Assembly: GCF_026210795.1 (NCBI RefSeq)
Contig: NC_089432.1
Coordinates: forward strand, 4,774,001 to 4,838,000
From: Rhizophagus irregularis
Taxonomy: Eukaryota > Glomeromycota > Glomeromycetes > Glomerales > Glomeraceae
Reading direction: 5' to 3'
Length of the DNA: 64,000 nucleotides
A program made the position numbers and the translations under genes. Below, one piece after another: positions 1 to 10,862 of the stretch. The notes under the pieces are model-generated. The model was not told the DNA's origin. It did not search any database and saw nothing but the letters and a program-made list of their open reading frames with translations. How positions within the stretch are numbered: position 1 is the stretch's first letter; every line of letters starts with the position of its first letter.

Positions 1-936
1 ATTATTATCATAATCTAAAGTATGTTGGATATGTCGAGATTTAGGAGAAGACGTCTGAACGGTCACAGTTTGATTGATTGAATCATCATCTTCAAAAAGT
101 TCGAGTAACTCTTTTCGATTTTCAACATTGTCCGTCTCTTGATCAGAATTTTCTTGACCAGCTAAGACTTTTTGATCAGCTGCTGGTGGTACATTGAAAT
201 GACTAGAACTTTCTCGTTTAAGAGTTTCAACATTCTCCGCTTTTTTAACATTCGCACTAGGGTTATGATCTTCATCATCGTCTTTATCAGAAACACCGAC
301 TGAAACATAATCTCCAGTATTTGTAGAATTATTTTTTATATCATCGGACTCAATGATGATTTTATCGTTATCAATGGAAATATCAGTTTCTTCTTTATTG
401 TGTTCTTTATCATCCGAACCCCCTGTATTAGAAGTATGAGTTTGCTTATTATAATCTAAAGTATCTTCTCGTTGTTGTTCAGTATATTGAGATTTTGGAA
501 GAGAAGTTTGAATGGTCTCACTAGATACATCATCATCATCATTTATATCTTTTCGGTCTTCAATAATTTCCGTTTTTTTGTCTGATTCTTCTTGGTCAAT
601 TAAAACTTTTTGATATAAGTTCTCATCAATACGACTTGTACTAGTATGTTCATAATCATCATCTGATGATGGGAACACTTCTTGTTTACCCGTCTCAATA
701 TTTTCGATTTCTTTTTCGACTTGGTTATAAATTAAATTGGAGGTAATATTTTGTTCCTCGTTACTGGAAATGCCGACTGATAAATTATCATGAACATCAT
801 CAATTGACTCATCGGACTTATCGATTATTTTATCGTTACCAACAACATTTTCTGTTGTATCAGAACTCGAAGCTTGCTCTTCCTCATTATTTGATGTGGA
901 ATCATTCTCATTTTCAATATTTGTATCTTGTCCCAT
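1..936 (-). CDS. Acidic Ser/Thr/Asp-rich protein, N-terminal 312 codons, incomplete at the window edge
   Basis: An uninterrupted minus-strand frame starts at the ATG at 936 (MGQDTNIENENDSTS) and stays open to base 1, so the C-terminus lies outside the window. The protein is strongly acidic and hydrophilic, rich in Asp, Glu, Ser, Thr and Asn, with no membrane segment, signal peptide or recognisable domain; it looks intrinsically disordered. It contains two diverged copies of a block of roughly 125-135 residues. Each begins NDKII, continues through SVGIS or SVGVS, then QKVL, an E-N/D-RK stretch and SLPKSQ or SSPKSR, and ends TLDYN or TLDYD. The start is the first ATG, after a stop-rich AT leader. 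Base composition is less AT-rich than the flanks, as expected of coding DNA. I do not recognise a family and cannot assign a function. Confidence 0.75.
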   Translation of the reverse strand, partial: MGQDTNIENENDSTSNNEEEQASSSDTTENVVGNDKIIDKSDESIDDVHDNLSVGISSNEEQNITSNLIYNQVEKEIENIETGKQEVFPSSDDDYEHTSTSRIDENLYQKVLIDQEESDKKTEIIEDRKDINDDDDVSSETIQTSLPKSQYTEQQREDTLDYNKQTHTSNTGGSDDKEHNKEETDISIDNDKIIIESDDIKNNSTNTGDYVSVGVSDKDDDEDHNPSANVKKAENVETLKRESSSHFNVPPAADQKVLAGQENSDQETDNVENRKELLELFEDDDSINQTVTVQTSSPKSRHIQHTLDYDNN

Positions 937-1935
937 GCTAAAAAATTTAATTTGTCAGTAATAAATAAAAAGAAAAAAAAATATAATAATAAAATAAAAT
1001 AAAAATCGTTAATAAAGAAAAAAAGCTATTAAAAAAAAATCGTCAGTTAAAAAAAAATATTTCTTTTTGACATAAAATTAGAAAAGAAAAGACTAGCAAA
1101 AACAAGTAAAAAAAAAATGATTTTTTTTTTTTTGAGAAATAAAACAGAGTATAAACCAAAAATGAGTTTTTAAAGAAAGAATAGAAAGAATAGTGCAGCT
1201 TGTGTAACCGGAATTCCGGAAAAACTACCTGATTGAATTAATCATCACAATACAGCGGTATCAGCAAATCAATCCTAGAGATATAAAGAATATAAATGAA
1301 AAAAAAAGAAAAATCCCTAATACCAGGAATAAACTAAAACTTTACCCTATTATTACGAAATTGAAATACGGTAATAAAAACTATAATAATAATAATAATA
1401 ATGATGAATGTGTAAATGTGAATAAAACAATAATTATAAATTATTAAATTTTCCACTTTTAACGTTATTGACATACAAAACTTTCGATACAATGTCTGAA
1501 AACTTTATTTTTTTCTTCCTTTTTTTGCTCCTTTTTTTTATCTTTTTTTACAATAAACGAGAAAACGAAAAGAATACGAATACCTATCAAAATATATGAC
1601 AAATCTTAAAAGTATTATTATTTTTTCTTTGAAGGATTGTATGGAATATTCGATTATACCCGATTAAATTATCAAATTATGAAAATTTCTACCATTTTCC
1701 GTTATTGTAAATGTAAAATGCATAAATTCTTTTAAAATGTTTTGCCTAGAAAAAAAATATTTTTTTATATAATTGTTTATGCAATAAAGCAAATTATGCA
1801 AGTTTGTACATTATCATTAATACAATATGTTATATAAAACCCACAACAAATGAACGGTTATAAAGGGTAAATCAGTACGAGAAGATAATAGAACGGAAAT
1901 TGACGAACTATGGAAGAAGCACAGGAAAATAAACA
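937..1935. other. AT-rich intergenic region
   Basis: Holds the presumed 5' region of the acidic protein gene and the 3' region of the next minus-strand gene. Runs of A and T and a short taa/aat triplet tract near 1385-1400 are seen. No ORF or RNA gene is supported. Confidence 0.6.
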
Positions 1936-2325
1936 TCAATCGAGATAATGAACTAGTCCGTCGGCGAGTTGCACAGATTGCTGCTCTTGATTTGATAATA
2001 CAATAACTACTTGATTGTTATAAGTTATTTCGTAGCTGTAATACCAAAGTATCAAGTAATAACCAAGTGGTTGAAAACATGCTTGAGGTAGGATAAGGTT
2101 CCTGGTCGTATCTCTGACAACAATCCCAGGTGGGATTGCTATATTATTAGACGGGTTGTTGGTGTCAGTAAAATAAATTCGTGCGTTGGGAGAATAAATT
2201 GTTTCTATTCGTAGAACTACGTTCCCTCCTAGGTCAAAACAATAAATACTTTGGTTGCTAGGTAAGTACGAAAATGAATCGGCAAACTTCATATTGTCGT
2301 CTGTTTCTATCTTTTTATGGTACAT
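1936..2325 (-). CDS. Small hypothetical protein, 129 aa
   Basis: Complete minus-strand ORF without introns. It has mixed amino-acid composition and less AT bias than its surroundings, both signs of real coding DNA. The sequence is mostly alternating hydrophobic and polar residues (for example GGNVVLRIETIYSP and NQVVIVLSNQEQ), suggesting a small beta-rich domain. There are no cysteine clusters, transmembrane helices or signal peptide. The first ATG gives MYHKKIETDDN; a second ATG twelve codons on (MKFADSF) is an equally plausible start. Neighbours give no functional hint. I do not recognise the family; it could also be the last exon of a longer gene. Confidence 0.6.
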   Translation of the reverse strand: MYHKKIETDDNMKFADSFSYLPSNQSIYCFDLGGNVVLRIETIYSPNARIYFTDTNNPSNNIAIPPGIVVRDTTRNLILPQACFQPLGYYLILWYYSYEITYNNQVVIVLSNQEQQSVQLADGLVHYLD

Positions 2326-2689
2326 AAAGAAGAAGAAAAATGATGCGCGAAGTTTATTTTTTTTTCACTTTTTATAGGTAATAGAGATCTAACTGACAGT
2401 CATTTTCCATCCGTCATTTGAATATTATTATAAATCTCACCTTTAATATTTGAGAACAGAAATTAACAAGAATATGAAACTTTGACAATATCGAGAAACT
2501 TTTAAAGAGTAATATTGAGAAGATGTTTACTAGTTATCAGTTAACCTTGTGGCTTATTATCAAACTATTTGCGATTTAAATGTCATCTGAGCAGTGATCA
2601 TCAGCTCAGAAGTCGGAAGGCATTACACAAATTTCTGCGCAATGTTGAAAATTACCCGACATTTCACTTTTTATCACCTGAGCATCTAT

Positions 2690-3010
2690 AAAATTAAAAA
2701 GCACCACGGATTCATAGATGCTTCTACATGTAATGGTGGTGATGACGAACTTGCCTCGCTTAACCTCCTAACGCTTTCATTGTGTTCTTGTCCAAATGAC
2801 AATTCTAGCAAATGAAAATAAATATGTTATTAATAATGAAAAGTTTTCATGACAATCCTCGCCAGTGAAATTAGAATTTCCTATTTGTTTATCTTCTTAG
2901 CGATATCGCTCCAAAAAAAGTCATTTCTTTTTATTTGGAGTAGCATGATACTCAGAATTTCTTTGTGGAGATGAACGCCAGTAGCCAGTCCACTTGACAG
3001 AAGACATGGT
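2690..3010 (-). pseudogene. Possible decayed two-exon coding fragment
   Basis: On the minus strand, bases about 3010-2881 hold protein-like text in two overlapping frames: MSSVKWTGYWRSSPQRN in one, and KRNDFFWSDIAKKINK after an apparent one-base shift. After an intron-like gap, a good acceptor (ttttcatttgctag) precedes an open stretch at about 2816-2700 reading ELSFGQEHNESVRRL, then Ser-rich. The Trp-containing first part faintly resembles Myb/SANT-like DNA-binding regions, but this is inference only. The frame break suggests a pseudogene, or that my exon joins are wrong. Confidence 0.25.
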
Positions 3011-3117
3011 ATACAACTATGCGTATATAAAATTAAGAGAAACTGTAATTTTTTAAATTTTAAATTATCATAATTTAACAGGTAACCTTGCTTTAATTTT
3101 TCGATGAGAAAGCACAA

Positions 3118-4465
3118 AATAATCCATATTTTTGAAATAAGTTATTAGAATTTGCAATGATTAACTTTTATGAACACTTTAGTATAGAGTAAATTTTACT
3201 TTTTTGGATTTTGTATAATATCATACAACAATGCATACACATGTTAGAAATCATGAGTATAGTTAAACAGTAATCTAGAATTATAGTAAAAAAACTTTAT
3301 CACAATACTTTATATTTAAGAAATACATACTTGTTTATAAAGGAGAAAATAACAAAATTGCCCAATTTTTAATAGTTAAATTCTCTACTTTTTATGCGGA
3401 TCACGAATTTACAATTTTTGGAATATAAGTCGGACGGAAAGCTGAAATCATATTTGATTATAGATAGTAAATTCATTTATAATTCAGTTAGAACTTAGAA
3501 AGAAACTAAATTTTGTGACTAATAGTTCGTGTAACAATTGGCAATTAAGAATTCGTTTATACTTATATATAATTACTTGTAGGGCCAAATACATAGAAGG
3601 ATCCGTTTGATATATTTTTTTTTAATAGAACCTGTTTAATATTTTTTTGAATAATATTTTTTTAATAGGATCCATTTTGATAGCTTTTTTTTGATAACTG
3701 AAAGTACATATAGAAAAACGAACAACTACACGAATTTTTGATAAGCTATCTTTAAGATTTAAATTGACTAGTACGAGTTTTGACGGCATTTGAACTGTTA
3801 CGTTAATGACATCTTGTGCATTGGTGGGTACATTGGGTACATACTACATACTATTTTGATATCTCAAAAGCTATAGTTTTTGTTGTTATTTCTAACACGT
3901 AATAATATGTGTGTCACTTGGATGACGTCACGTAATTATTATATAAAGTATTATTGATGTAATGTCTATGTTAATGTTTCGTTCTTACTGATAAGTGATA
4001 ATCGAAATTTTGCATCACCATAATAAAATTTGCATTAGATTTAATGATATCACAGTATATAGAGCAATATAAATTTTAACGATAATAAATAATGCAAGTA
4101 AAAATGATGTGGAATTTACTAAATTCGTCATATACCGTATTTACATTATTTGCATTAGAGCTTAGATTCAAGTCAGACTAGTATGATTATATATTTGTTT
4201 CAAATAATAAGCGTATAACGAACTCTATTTCTTATATGGTTGTCAAATTAAGAAATTCTATTAAATTAAATTACATAATTTGTAAATTTTCTGAGGTAAA
4301 ACTCAATTAAGTCAACTCGGTAGTGTCTGTTCGGAACCGAGAGTCGTCCCCATTCCTAGCCGTTGTGTGTCAACTTCAAATGTTAATTTTATTGTATTTT
4401 TAGGAACAAGAACTTCTTATATAGTTTTGTGATACAATCGAAAAATTTTATTTATTAATATGTAT
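3118..4465. other. Intergenic, no gene seen
   Basis: AT-rich DNA without credible coding frames. Contains an isolated CRE-like palindrome (gatgacgtcac) near 3921-3931 and a T-run repeat (aatatttttttgaata) near 3600-3680. Nothing else is supported. Confidence 0.5.
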
Positions 4466-4820
4466 ATGACTAGTTTTCTCCCCATGTGATTTAACCCAGG
4501 TGACATCACCTATGTAAAATTAAATCATGTGAATCTGGTATGTATGTATATTACATTACTCATAAAAAAAATAGTAGATTAGTTAGGGTTAGGGTTAGAG
4601 TTAGGGATTTAGGGATTTAGAGATTTAGGGTTAGGGATTAGCATTAGGGTTAGGATTATGGTTAGGGGACTAGGATTAGGGTACGGTTTGGTTCGCTGGA
4701 GTTGTTAATTTGATGATGTCATTTTAAAGGTTGAAATTTACAGTAATAAAAGTTATAAATTTTAATTTTTAGTACAGGTGACGTCACCTAGGTGACATCT
4801 CCCAGAGAGAAAGTTAGCAA
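4466..4820. mobile_element. Short element with imperfect terminal inverted repeats
   Basis: The left end (from about 4466) and the reverse complement of the right end (from about 4820) align over about 50-55 bases with gaps. The clearest shared part is aggtgacatcacct on the left against aggtgacgtcacct on the right. The middle is a degenerate TTAGGG tract. No coding capacity. I could not define a clean target-site duplication, so the boundaries are approximate and the class is unknown; it reads as a non-autonomous MITE-like element. Confidence 0.45.
4579..4682 (+). repeat. Interstitial telomere-like TTAGGG tract
   Basis: About 100 bases made of TTAGGG hexamers and close variants (TTAGGGTT, TTAGGGATT, TTAGAG, TTAGGATTA). 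TTAGGG is the usual fungal telomere unit. The degeneration and internal position argue for an old interstitial tract rather than a chromosome end. Confidence 0.8.
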
Positions 4821-6924
4821 AATTCTATTAATATAACAAGTTAAGACAATAATTAAAATAGAATAACTATATTAACCGAATTAAAAATAAGTCATTCTCT
4901 AGTACGTTAATGTTCAGAGTAAGATCATTTCATTTCAATTAAAAAGTTATCTTTACATTAAATTGATAATTCGATCTTAGTTCTTTTTTCTTTTGAAATC
5001 TTTTCTAATTAATTAAATAATAATATATAAAGCCAGCTAGATTAAAGATGGTTTGGGTTATATTTTTTTTTTACAACATTCTTTCAATTCACGTTTAATT
5101 ATACGAACGAATTCCATAAATACCACCTTCTAAAAAAGTACACCCATATAAGGTTAATCACCTAAGCGCCTTTTAAGTATTTTATGCGGATTTTTTCTCC
5201 GAATATTGTCGCATAACGTCACTATTTTCGGTAAAATTTAAAATTTAATAATTTTTACAACGTCCTTCTGAATTTGAAGTAAATATACTTTAATATTGAC
5301 GACGAGCTTAAATTATTAATCTTACAGTATCTTCTTTAATTTCGCCACGCTTTCTATCATAATAAGTCTTTGCAAAAACCTTATTTGCTTAAAAAGCAAG
5401 CGGTGCACGTTTTAGGATACGTAATAAAAACATAAGCAAGAAGAAAAAGCATTCTCATCATACAAGTATAGCTATATGTCTTCTCGTATACTTAGTCAGT
5501 GGATTTTTAATTTAAATAAGGTATCTTTAACCGTAACTTGTTTAGCGTTTTCAAAACATCCAAATGAAATAATAAATGAAATGACTCTATTTAAAATAGT
5601 AAATATACCATTACTCGTTTTCATAAGTCACGTATAACTGAAAGAATATTCTGGCTAGATATCTACATATCAAGAATTTTATTATTGGTGATGCCGCAGT
5701 ACTACAGCAGGCACAATTCTTTCGTTTTGAAAATATTTTTTTTTTTTACTAAATACTTTTTTCTCTCATTTTTAAGATGTAATGTATGTTCTTACCGCTT
5801 ACCGCTGTAGAACTATGGTAAGCGCCCATTTTTCATTTCGGAATATTTTTTCTTTAATTCATTAACTTTTTTAAAAAATTTTAGGCTCGGGAGGTCTTGG
5901 TTCAGCAGCTGTGATGATTCTATTTTTTTATTTATTTATTTATTTTTTTTAATAAAACTAGAAGGTATAATTGAAAATTTTCTATTTTAATTGTAATAGT
6001 CTCAAGATTTCATAGGTTGTATATTGAGTATTAAATAATTTTTTTTTTTTTTACGATATCTTTAATTTTTTAACAGCATTTCACAGTACACCATATGATT
6101 TTGAAATAGTAAGTAATTATTAAATTTATAACAATAATATATTTAATATATTTTTTAAAATTAATTGGTTGATAATTTTTTTTTTTTTAGTCGAAGATTT
6201 TAATAAATCAAGTAGTCAGAATTTTAAAAGTATTATAATTTTATTCGTAATACGTGAAAATTTTTTTTTTTTGTAGTTGAAATAGACAAACGAATAACAA
6301 ATTTTTAATAATTTTAGGTAGCTCCAAAATATTTAATAAGCTTCAAAAAATGGTATGTATGATCGTTATTCATCAGTTACAAAAATTTTATTAATTATGA
6401 ATAATTTTTTTTTTCAGATGTCCAAATTAACGAAGAAATAATACTACAGGTACAACAAAATATAAGAAGCGTCATTTTGATATGATTTGTAAGTAAAATA
6501 ATTATTTTTACAAAACAAAAATTATTTTTTATTTACTTGTTGTAGATAAGATGCATCATCGGTCACTTTGTTTTGTATGTACTTTATTTTCCCGTCCACG
6601 CAATACTACTCCTTTATGACTTCAACGGCTTCCTTTGGCGCAATATTATTTATTTCAAAGGCATTTTGGTCGTGACTTCTACTCTGAATCTAAAATACGT
6701 TTGATACTTATTGAAAATTTAAAAATTTATATTTTAATCCATTTTATAACATTAATATGTAATTTATTCGTTATCTTTTAAGTTTACACTTCAAAAAATT
6801 AACACAACCAGAGAGAAAGCTTACAATTTTTTGACCCCCATGTTTTTTGTTGCACCCATCAAACATTATTAAAATATCACGCACATCAATGGAAAACTGA
6901 AAAAAAGACTAATTAGTAAGAAAA
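4821..6924. other. Intergenic, decayed
   Basis: AT-rich DNA with many polyT tracts. A lone exon-like scrap at about 5883-5915 reads GSGGLGSAAV after an acceptor-like attttag, but no extended frame surrounds it. A motif gccgcagtactacagcaggc at 5693-5712 matches the core found upstream of the kinase genes. No gene is supported. Confidence 0.45.
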
Positions 6925-6976
6925 ATCACCTCCAAGAATTGAACTTGGACACAAAAATTGTGGAACCAACGGTGAT
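6925..6976 (-). ncRNA. tRNA-like fold, 52 nt, D-armless
   Basis: The minus strand can fold as a three-way junction. The outer stem is ATCACC with GGTGAT. One hairpin is CACAA-TTT-TTGTG. The second is a T-arm-like hairpin with stem CCAAG/CTTGG and a 7-nt loop TTCAATT, which also matches a Pol III box B core (GTTCAATTC). A T-run follows directly (GATTTTTC), as at Pol III terminators. There is no D-arm and no clear box A. It may be a tRNA-derived remnant, for example part of a SINE, rather than a functional RNA. Confidence 0.3.
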
Positions 6977-7071
6977 GGATAATGTTGAGTTAATAAGTTA
7001 TTAAGGAAAGAACTCAACAAAGGAATGAAATAAAGGGTATCACATGTGAAGAATGAAATCACATGAGATAG

Positions 7072-7292
7072 ATCAAATGATCAAGAAAGGTAAATTTTAC
7101 AAGACAAAGGATCTCTCTGACACCAATTAGTATTGGGCGATGCAAACGATCCCCTTGTAAAATTTATCTATCTAAGAATGGTCAAATGATCAAAAAAGGG
7201 TAAATTTTTATAAGACAAAGGATCTCTCTGACACCAATTAGTATTGGGCGATGCAAACGATCCCCTTATAAAAATTATCTATCTAAGAATGG
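7072..7292. repeat. Tandem duplication of a ~110 bp hairpin unit
   Basis: Two copies (about 7072-7181 and 7182-7292) share the core ggatctctctgacacc...gggcgatgcaaacgatcc. In each, a left arm pairs with a right arm: 7089-7103 with 7154-7168, and 7199-7214 with 7265-7280. The arms differ between copies (acaag/cttgt against ataag/cttat) but each pair still matches. The minus strand reads TTGGTGTCAGAGAG, which resembles a retroelement primer-binding site. Possible structured RNA, or the leader of a retroelement. Confidence 0.7.
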
Positions 7293-10200
7293 CCAAGTAT
7301 TCCCGAGTTGACCAAAGGGTAAAAGATTACGTCTCCATGCTATATTTGGTAAGCAATGGACCTAGCTACGTAATATAAGATTATTGAGAAAGAAAAAAAG
7401 AAAAGAAAAAGATAGTAACTAAGCTATTGGGAAATTATATTATTTAATAAATAGGTTAATTTATAAAGCAAAGAATAAAAAAAGTGGAGAATATAAATTA
7501 TGCAATTAAGCAAAAAAAGAAGATGAAGAAGAATTGATGATAAGGTAGATAATATATAAAGAGTAAATGATAATAATATATATAGCAAAAAATTTTTAAA
7601 AGCGTAAAATAAATTATAGAGATATGAAGGAAGAGAAGGGAGATGTTTAAGAATGGAAAAGAGTATAATAATTATGTATTTCAATGAAATAAAAAATAAA
7701 ACAATTATATGATTGAGGAGATTGGTATTTATGAGAAGGATTATAAAAAGAATGTAAAAAAGTAATGGAAGTAATGATAGATGTTGAAATAATGATGGAT
7801 GTTGAAGAGTTTCAATTTGTTGAAGAGTTTCGATTTGTTGAGGAAGGTTATAGCATTTATTGATTGGTATTTCATTGAAAACAGTAGAGATAATATTTGC
7901 ACACAATTGATAAGACATTTTCAGTTGATATAGAAGATTAATATTTGAGAAAAATAATATTTGTGATTTGAAAAATAATACTTGAAAGTTTGAAAAATAA
8001 TATTTGAAATTTGAATTTTTTCTTGAGAAAGTGAGGGTATATATATACTTGTAAAAACATTTGATAGCTCATAAAAAAAATAAAGATTATCATGTATGAG
8101 TCACATTTGTTTCAATATGATTTACCCCCTATAAATCAGTAGCACTGATGTATTCACTTATACATAAGCTTTATATAATGTAAAACTATATAATATTTTG
8201 CAGTAAAAAATCGCATATTATGTATTTGGTTATTGTATTGTAGATTTATATTTATAAAGATGAGTCACATTTGTCACATCAATTGATTCATAAGCTAATT
8301 GATCTGAAACTTGTACTGTAATATGAATCTTAACAGTAAGTTTTTTCTAAAATATCATAATCAAAAATAATAAAATTAAAAGTAAATTAATATTGGTAAA
8401 GGATAGATATTGCTATATTTACTATATATTTTTGCTTTGGACATTTACTGTAGCTACAAGTAATTTTGAGCGATGTAATTATCACCGCATAAGCTTTTCC
8501 AGCAATTAGATATAATGACACAGATTTATACATTACAGATAATAGAGGTATCATAATAAGTGTTACATACTTGGGAATGTATTATTTGACCGTGACATAG
8601 CTTATAGCATCAGTTAAATGGATAAACTATATACTGTACATTATTTAATGTCGGATATTGATTATTTTTTAATAGCCTAGACAATAATAATATTATAGGT
8701 ATTATAGTATGTGGGCAATATCACATGGATTAATTGATGATCGGCTATAAATTTTTACTGATTTGGCCAACCATGTAAGTCAAACTTTTTATTATTACAG
8801 GTATAGTCAAAATAAACAAATATACGTTGTTGTAAATTGCAATTTCTGAAATGTTATTGATGTTGTATCTCATTATAGCTTTATAGCTTTATCAAAATTT
8901 CTTCAGAAATGTAAGATTGACATAGCAACAACTAAAAAAATTAATAAACGATGAACTTCATTAATAAAATCATACTGTATTTTCAATAACGAGACTGTTT
9001 TTTATAATATTAAAATTTTTTCATGAACAATTTGATTGAAAAAATTAGTAGATATCGTCATATTACATGAAACAACTGAGATATCATGTGAAGATCAGTT
9101 ACATCTGTGATTTATATTATAGATTTTATGTTCGCCAAAAAGATGAAATAGTATCCGCAATTATCATATTTTGATAAAAAACAAAGATCATTATCTTTAA
9201 CTTTGAACTTCGAAGAACAGAACTCGTATTAGCGTTAGATTTAAATATGTATAAAATATAATTATCATCTATTTTATACCCAAATTTCCGTTTTATATAA
9301 TATAACTGAAAATTTTCATTTAATTCTATAATATTCTTGTTCCCTATAACCAGGATTCAAATCACATCCTTCCAGCTGTTGAAAATGACCAATCATCTAT
9401 TCATCCACAAGCTTGTAATACTTCTCGATTACTTGATTCATTTACAAAAGATCTTAAAGATCTTCCAAAATCTAGCCGTAGTACCGCAGTACCGCAATTA
9501 TTTCGTGCACAGTATGTACAATGACGTCATCATAAGAATTTTTTTAAGCCACATTATAAAATATATTTTATTATTTGATGCCAATAAACTTAGTTTTTAT
9601 ATTATATTTTAACAATTAGTACTTCCGATTTTTGATATAGTTAAATCATAAATATACATATTAAAAGTTGGATAAATGTTGATAATTCATTCTTTTATTT
9701 ATTTTGTTTTGTTACCCTATCTATCCACTTCACTTATCACTATTTATATTTGGGTCCACTATTTATATTTGGGTCCTCTATTTTACTATTTAGCTCTTAA
9801 AAACTTTAATAAAGATACTAAAATATATAAGAATCATTGATTTAAGTTGGCCGAATTTTCTGAACATTATTGCAAATAATATGGTACATAATTATTAAAA
9901 GCGATATAATATCAGTTTTTTAAAAAATTATGCGTGAGTAATATTTAAGTAAATAAATTACAATTCTTCTAAGAAACAAGCATCAAATTTTAAGATTTAT
10001 CATTATGCAGGTCAGGCCAGGCTTCACCAAATGAATATTCAGAAACCACGCAAAGGCGAAGAATTTTTCTAAAATAGATTTATTTTCCCAGTTATTCTTA
10101 AATATCCAGTTGATTTTCTAATATCACTAATGTCGATTCCATTACTACTTTGCTGATATCCTACGATTTACTGTAAGTACACTATATTAGCACCACAAAA

Positions 10201-10497
10201 GACGTATCCCAAATTCCCAATTGTAATTGGAAAATATATCCTATGGTAGCTGAAGAAAAACATACCTTCAAAAACTCTAAACGTTATTAACTCAAATTCA
10301 ATGGTTTCCTCTTTTTTTGATTTTTCAAAAGAACTTTAACACATAATTTGGTTTAATTTATTATTAATCTATTAAAGGATGATCTTTGTCATGCACTGAA
10401 ATACTGCATACTATAATAAGAGAAATTTTTTATTCCATATTTAAGTTACAGCTATAATGTACTTTCCGCTGCGGATAATGGATTATATTAAATAAAT
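7293..10497. other. Intergenic, no convincing gene
   Basis: A minus-strand frame at 7424-7918 begins with ordinary residues (MSYQLCANIISTVFNEI), then becomes a Leu/Ile/Phe-rich run, so I do not call it a gene. It sits downstream of a TATA-like gtatatatatac (about 8037-8048) and of near-tandem aaaaataatatttg units (about 7940-8015) on the minus strand. This could be the promoter side of a repeat element that includes the duplicated hairpin. A gccgtagtaccgcagtaccg motif lies at 9475-9494. The rest is AT-rich without supported features. Confidence 0.4.
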
Positions 10498-10818
10498 ATG
10501 AAGAAGAAATTATTGAAGTATTTACATGTTATTTGGAGGATTCAATTTGATGACGACGAAGAACGACGTATTTATGAAACTGATTTAGCTTATTTGCACG
10601 AAATAAATAAGGTATCTTAAAATTCTATTTATTTGTTCATTTATTAATAATTTTAATTTTTTAATTTACTATTATATTTAAAGACAAAGGTGTTAGAAGA
10701 ATCACGCAATAAACCAAAAGGTTATCTATGGTTAAAGAAAATTCGGTCAAATTTCAATTTGTTGGAAAAAATGAAAGATGGTATTACAAACAATTATAAT
10801 TACGGTAAATCATTCTAA
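10498..10818 (+). CDS. Two-exon small ORF, 82 aa, unknown function
   Basis: Exon 1 (10498-10611) starts MKKKLLKYLHVIW and ends LAYLHEINK. An intron of about 72 bases (gtatct...taaag) follows. Exon 2 (10684-10818) continues TKVLEESRNKPKGYLW and ends NYNYGKSF before TAA. Both junctions are phase 0 and the frame stays open throughout. The protein is basic, lysine-rich and probably helical, without a signal peptide or membrane segment. A GC-rich hairpin lies just past the stop. It may be the tail of a larger gene whose upstream exons I could not see. I do not recognise the family. Confidence 0.4.
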
Positions 10819-10843
10819 TATTAGAACTAAAGGATTCTGAAGT

Positions 10844-10862
10844 GCGGCGACTTTGTCGCCGC
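10844..10862. other. GC-rich perfect hairpin
   Basis: GCGGCGAC, loop TTT, GTCGCCGC: eight perfect G/C-rich pairs in an otherwise very AT-rich region, 25 bases after the stop of the two-exon ORF. Could be an element end or a structured 3' UTR. Confidence 0.6.

Noticed and set aside
4579-4682. True chromosome end
   Set aside because: The tract is degenerate and gene-bearing sequence continues on both sides, so it is interstitial.
5883-5920. GSGGLGSAAV-like scrap resembling a ThiF/UBA nucleotide-binding motif
   Set aside because: Ten residues after an acceptor-like site, with no extended frame, no further motif and only AT-rich DNA around it.
7424-7918. 164-codon minus-strand frame
   Set aside because: Apart from the first 40 codons it is a Leu/Ile/Phe run of the kind AT-rich DNA gives by chance; no family or splice support.
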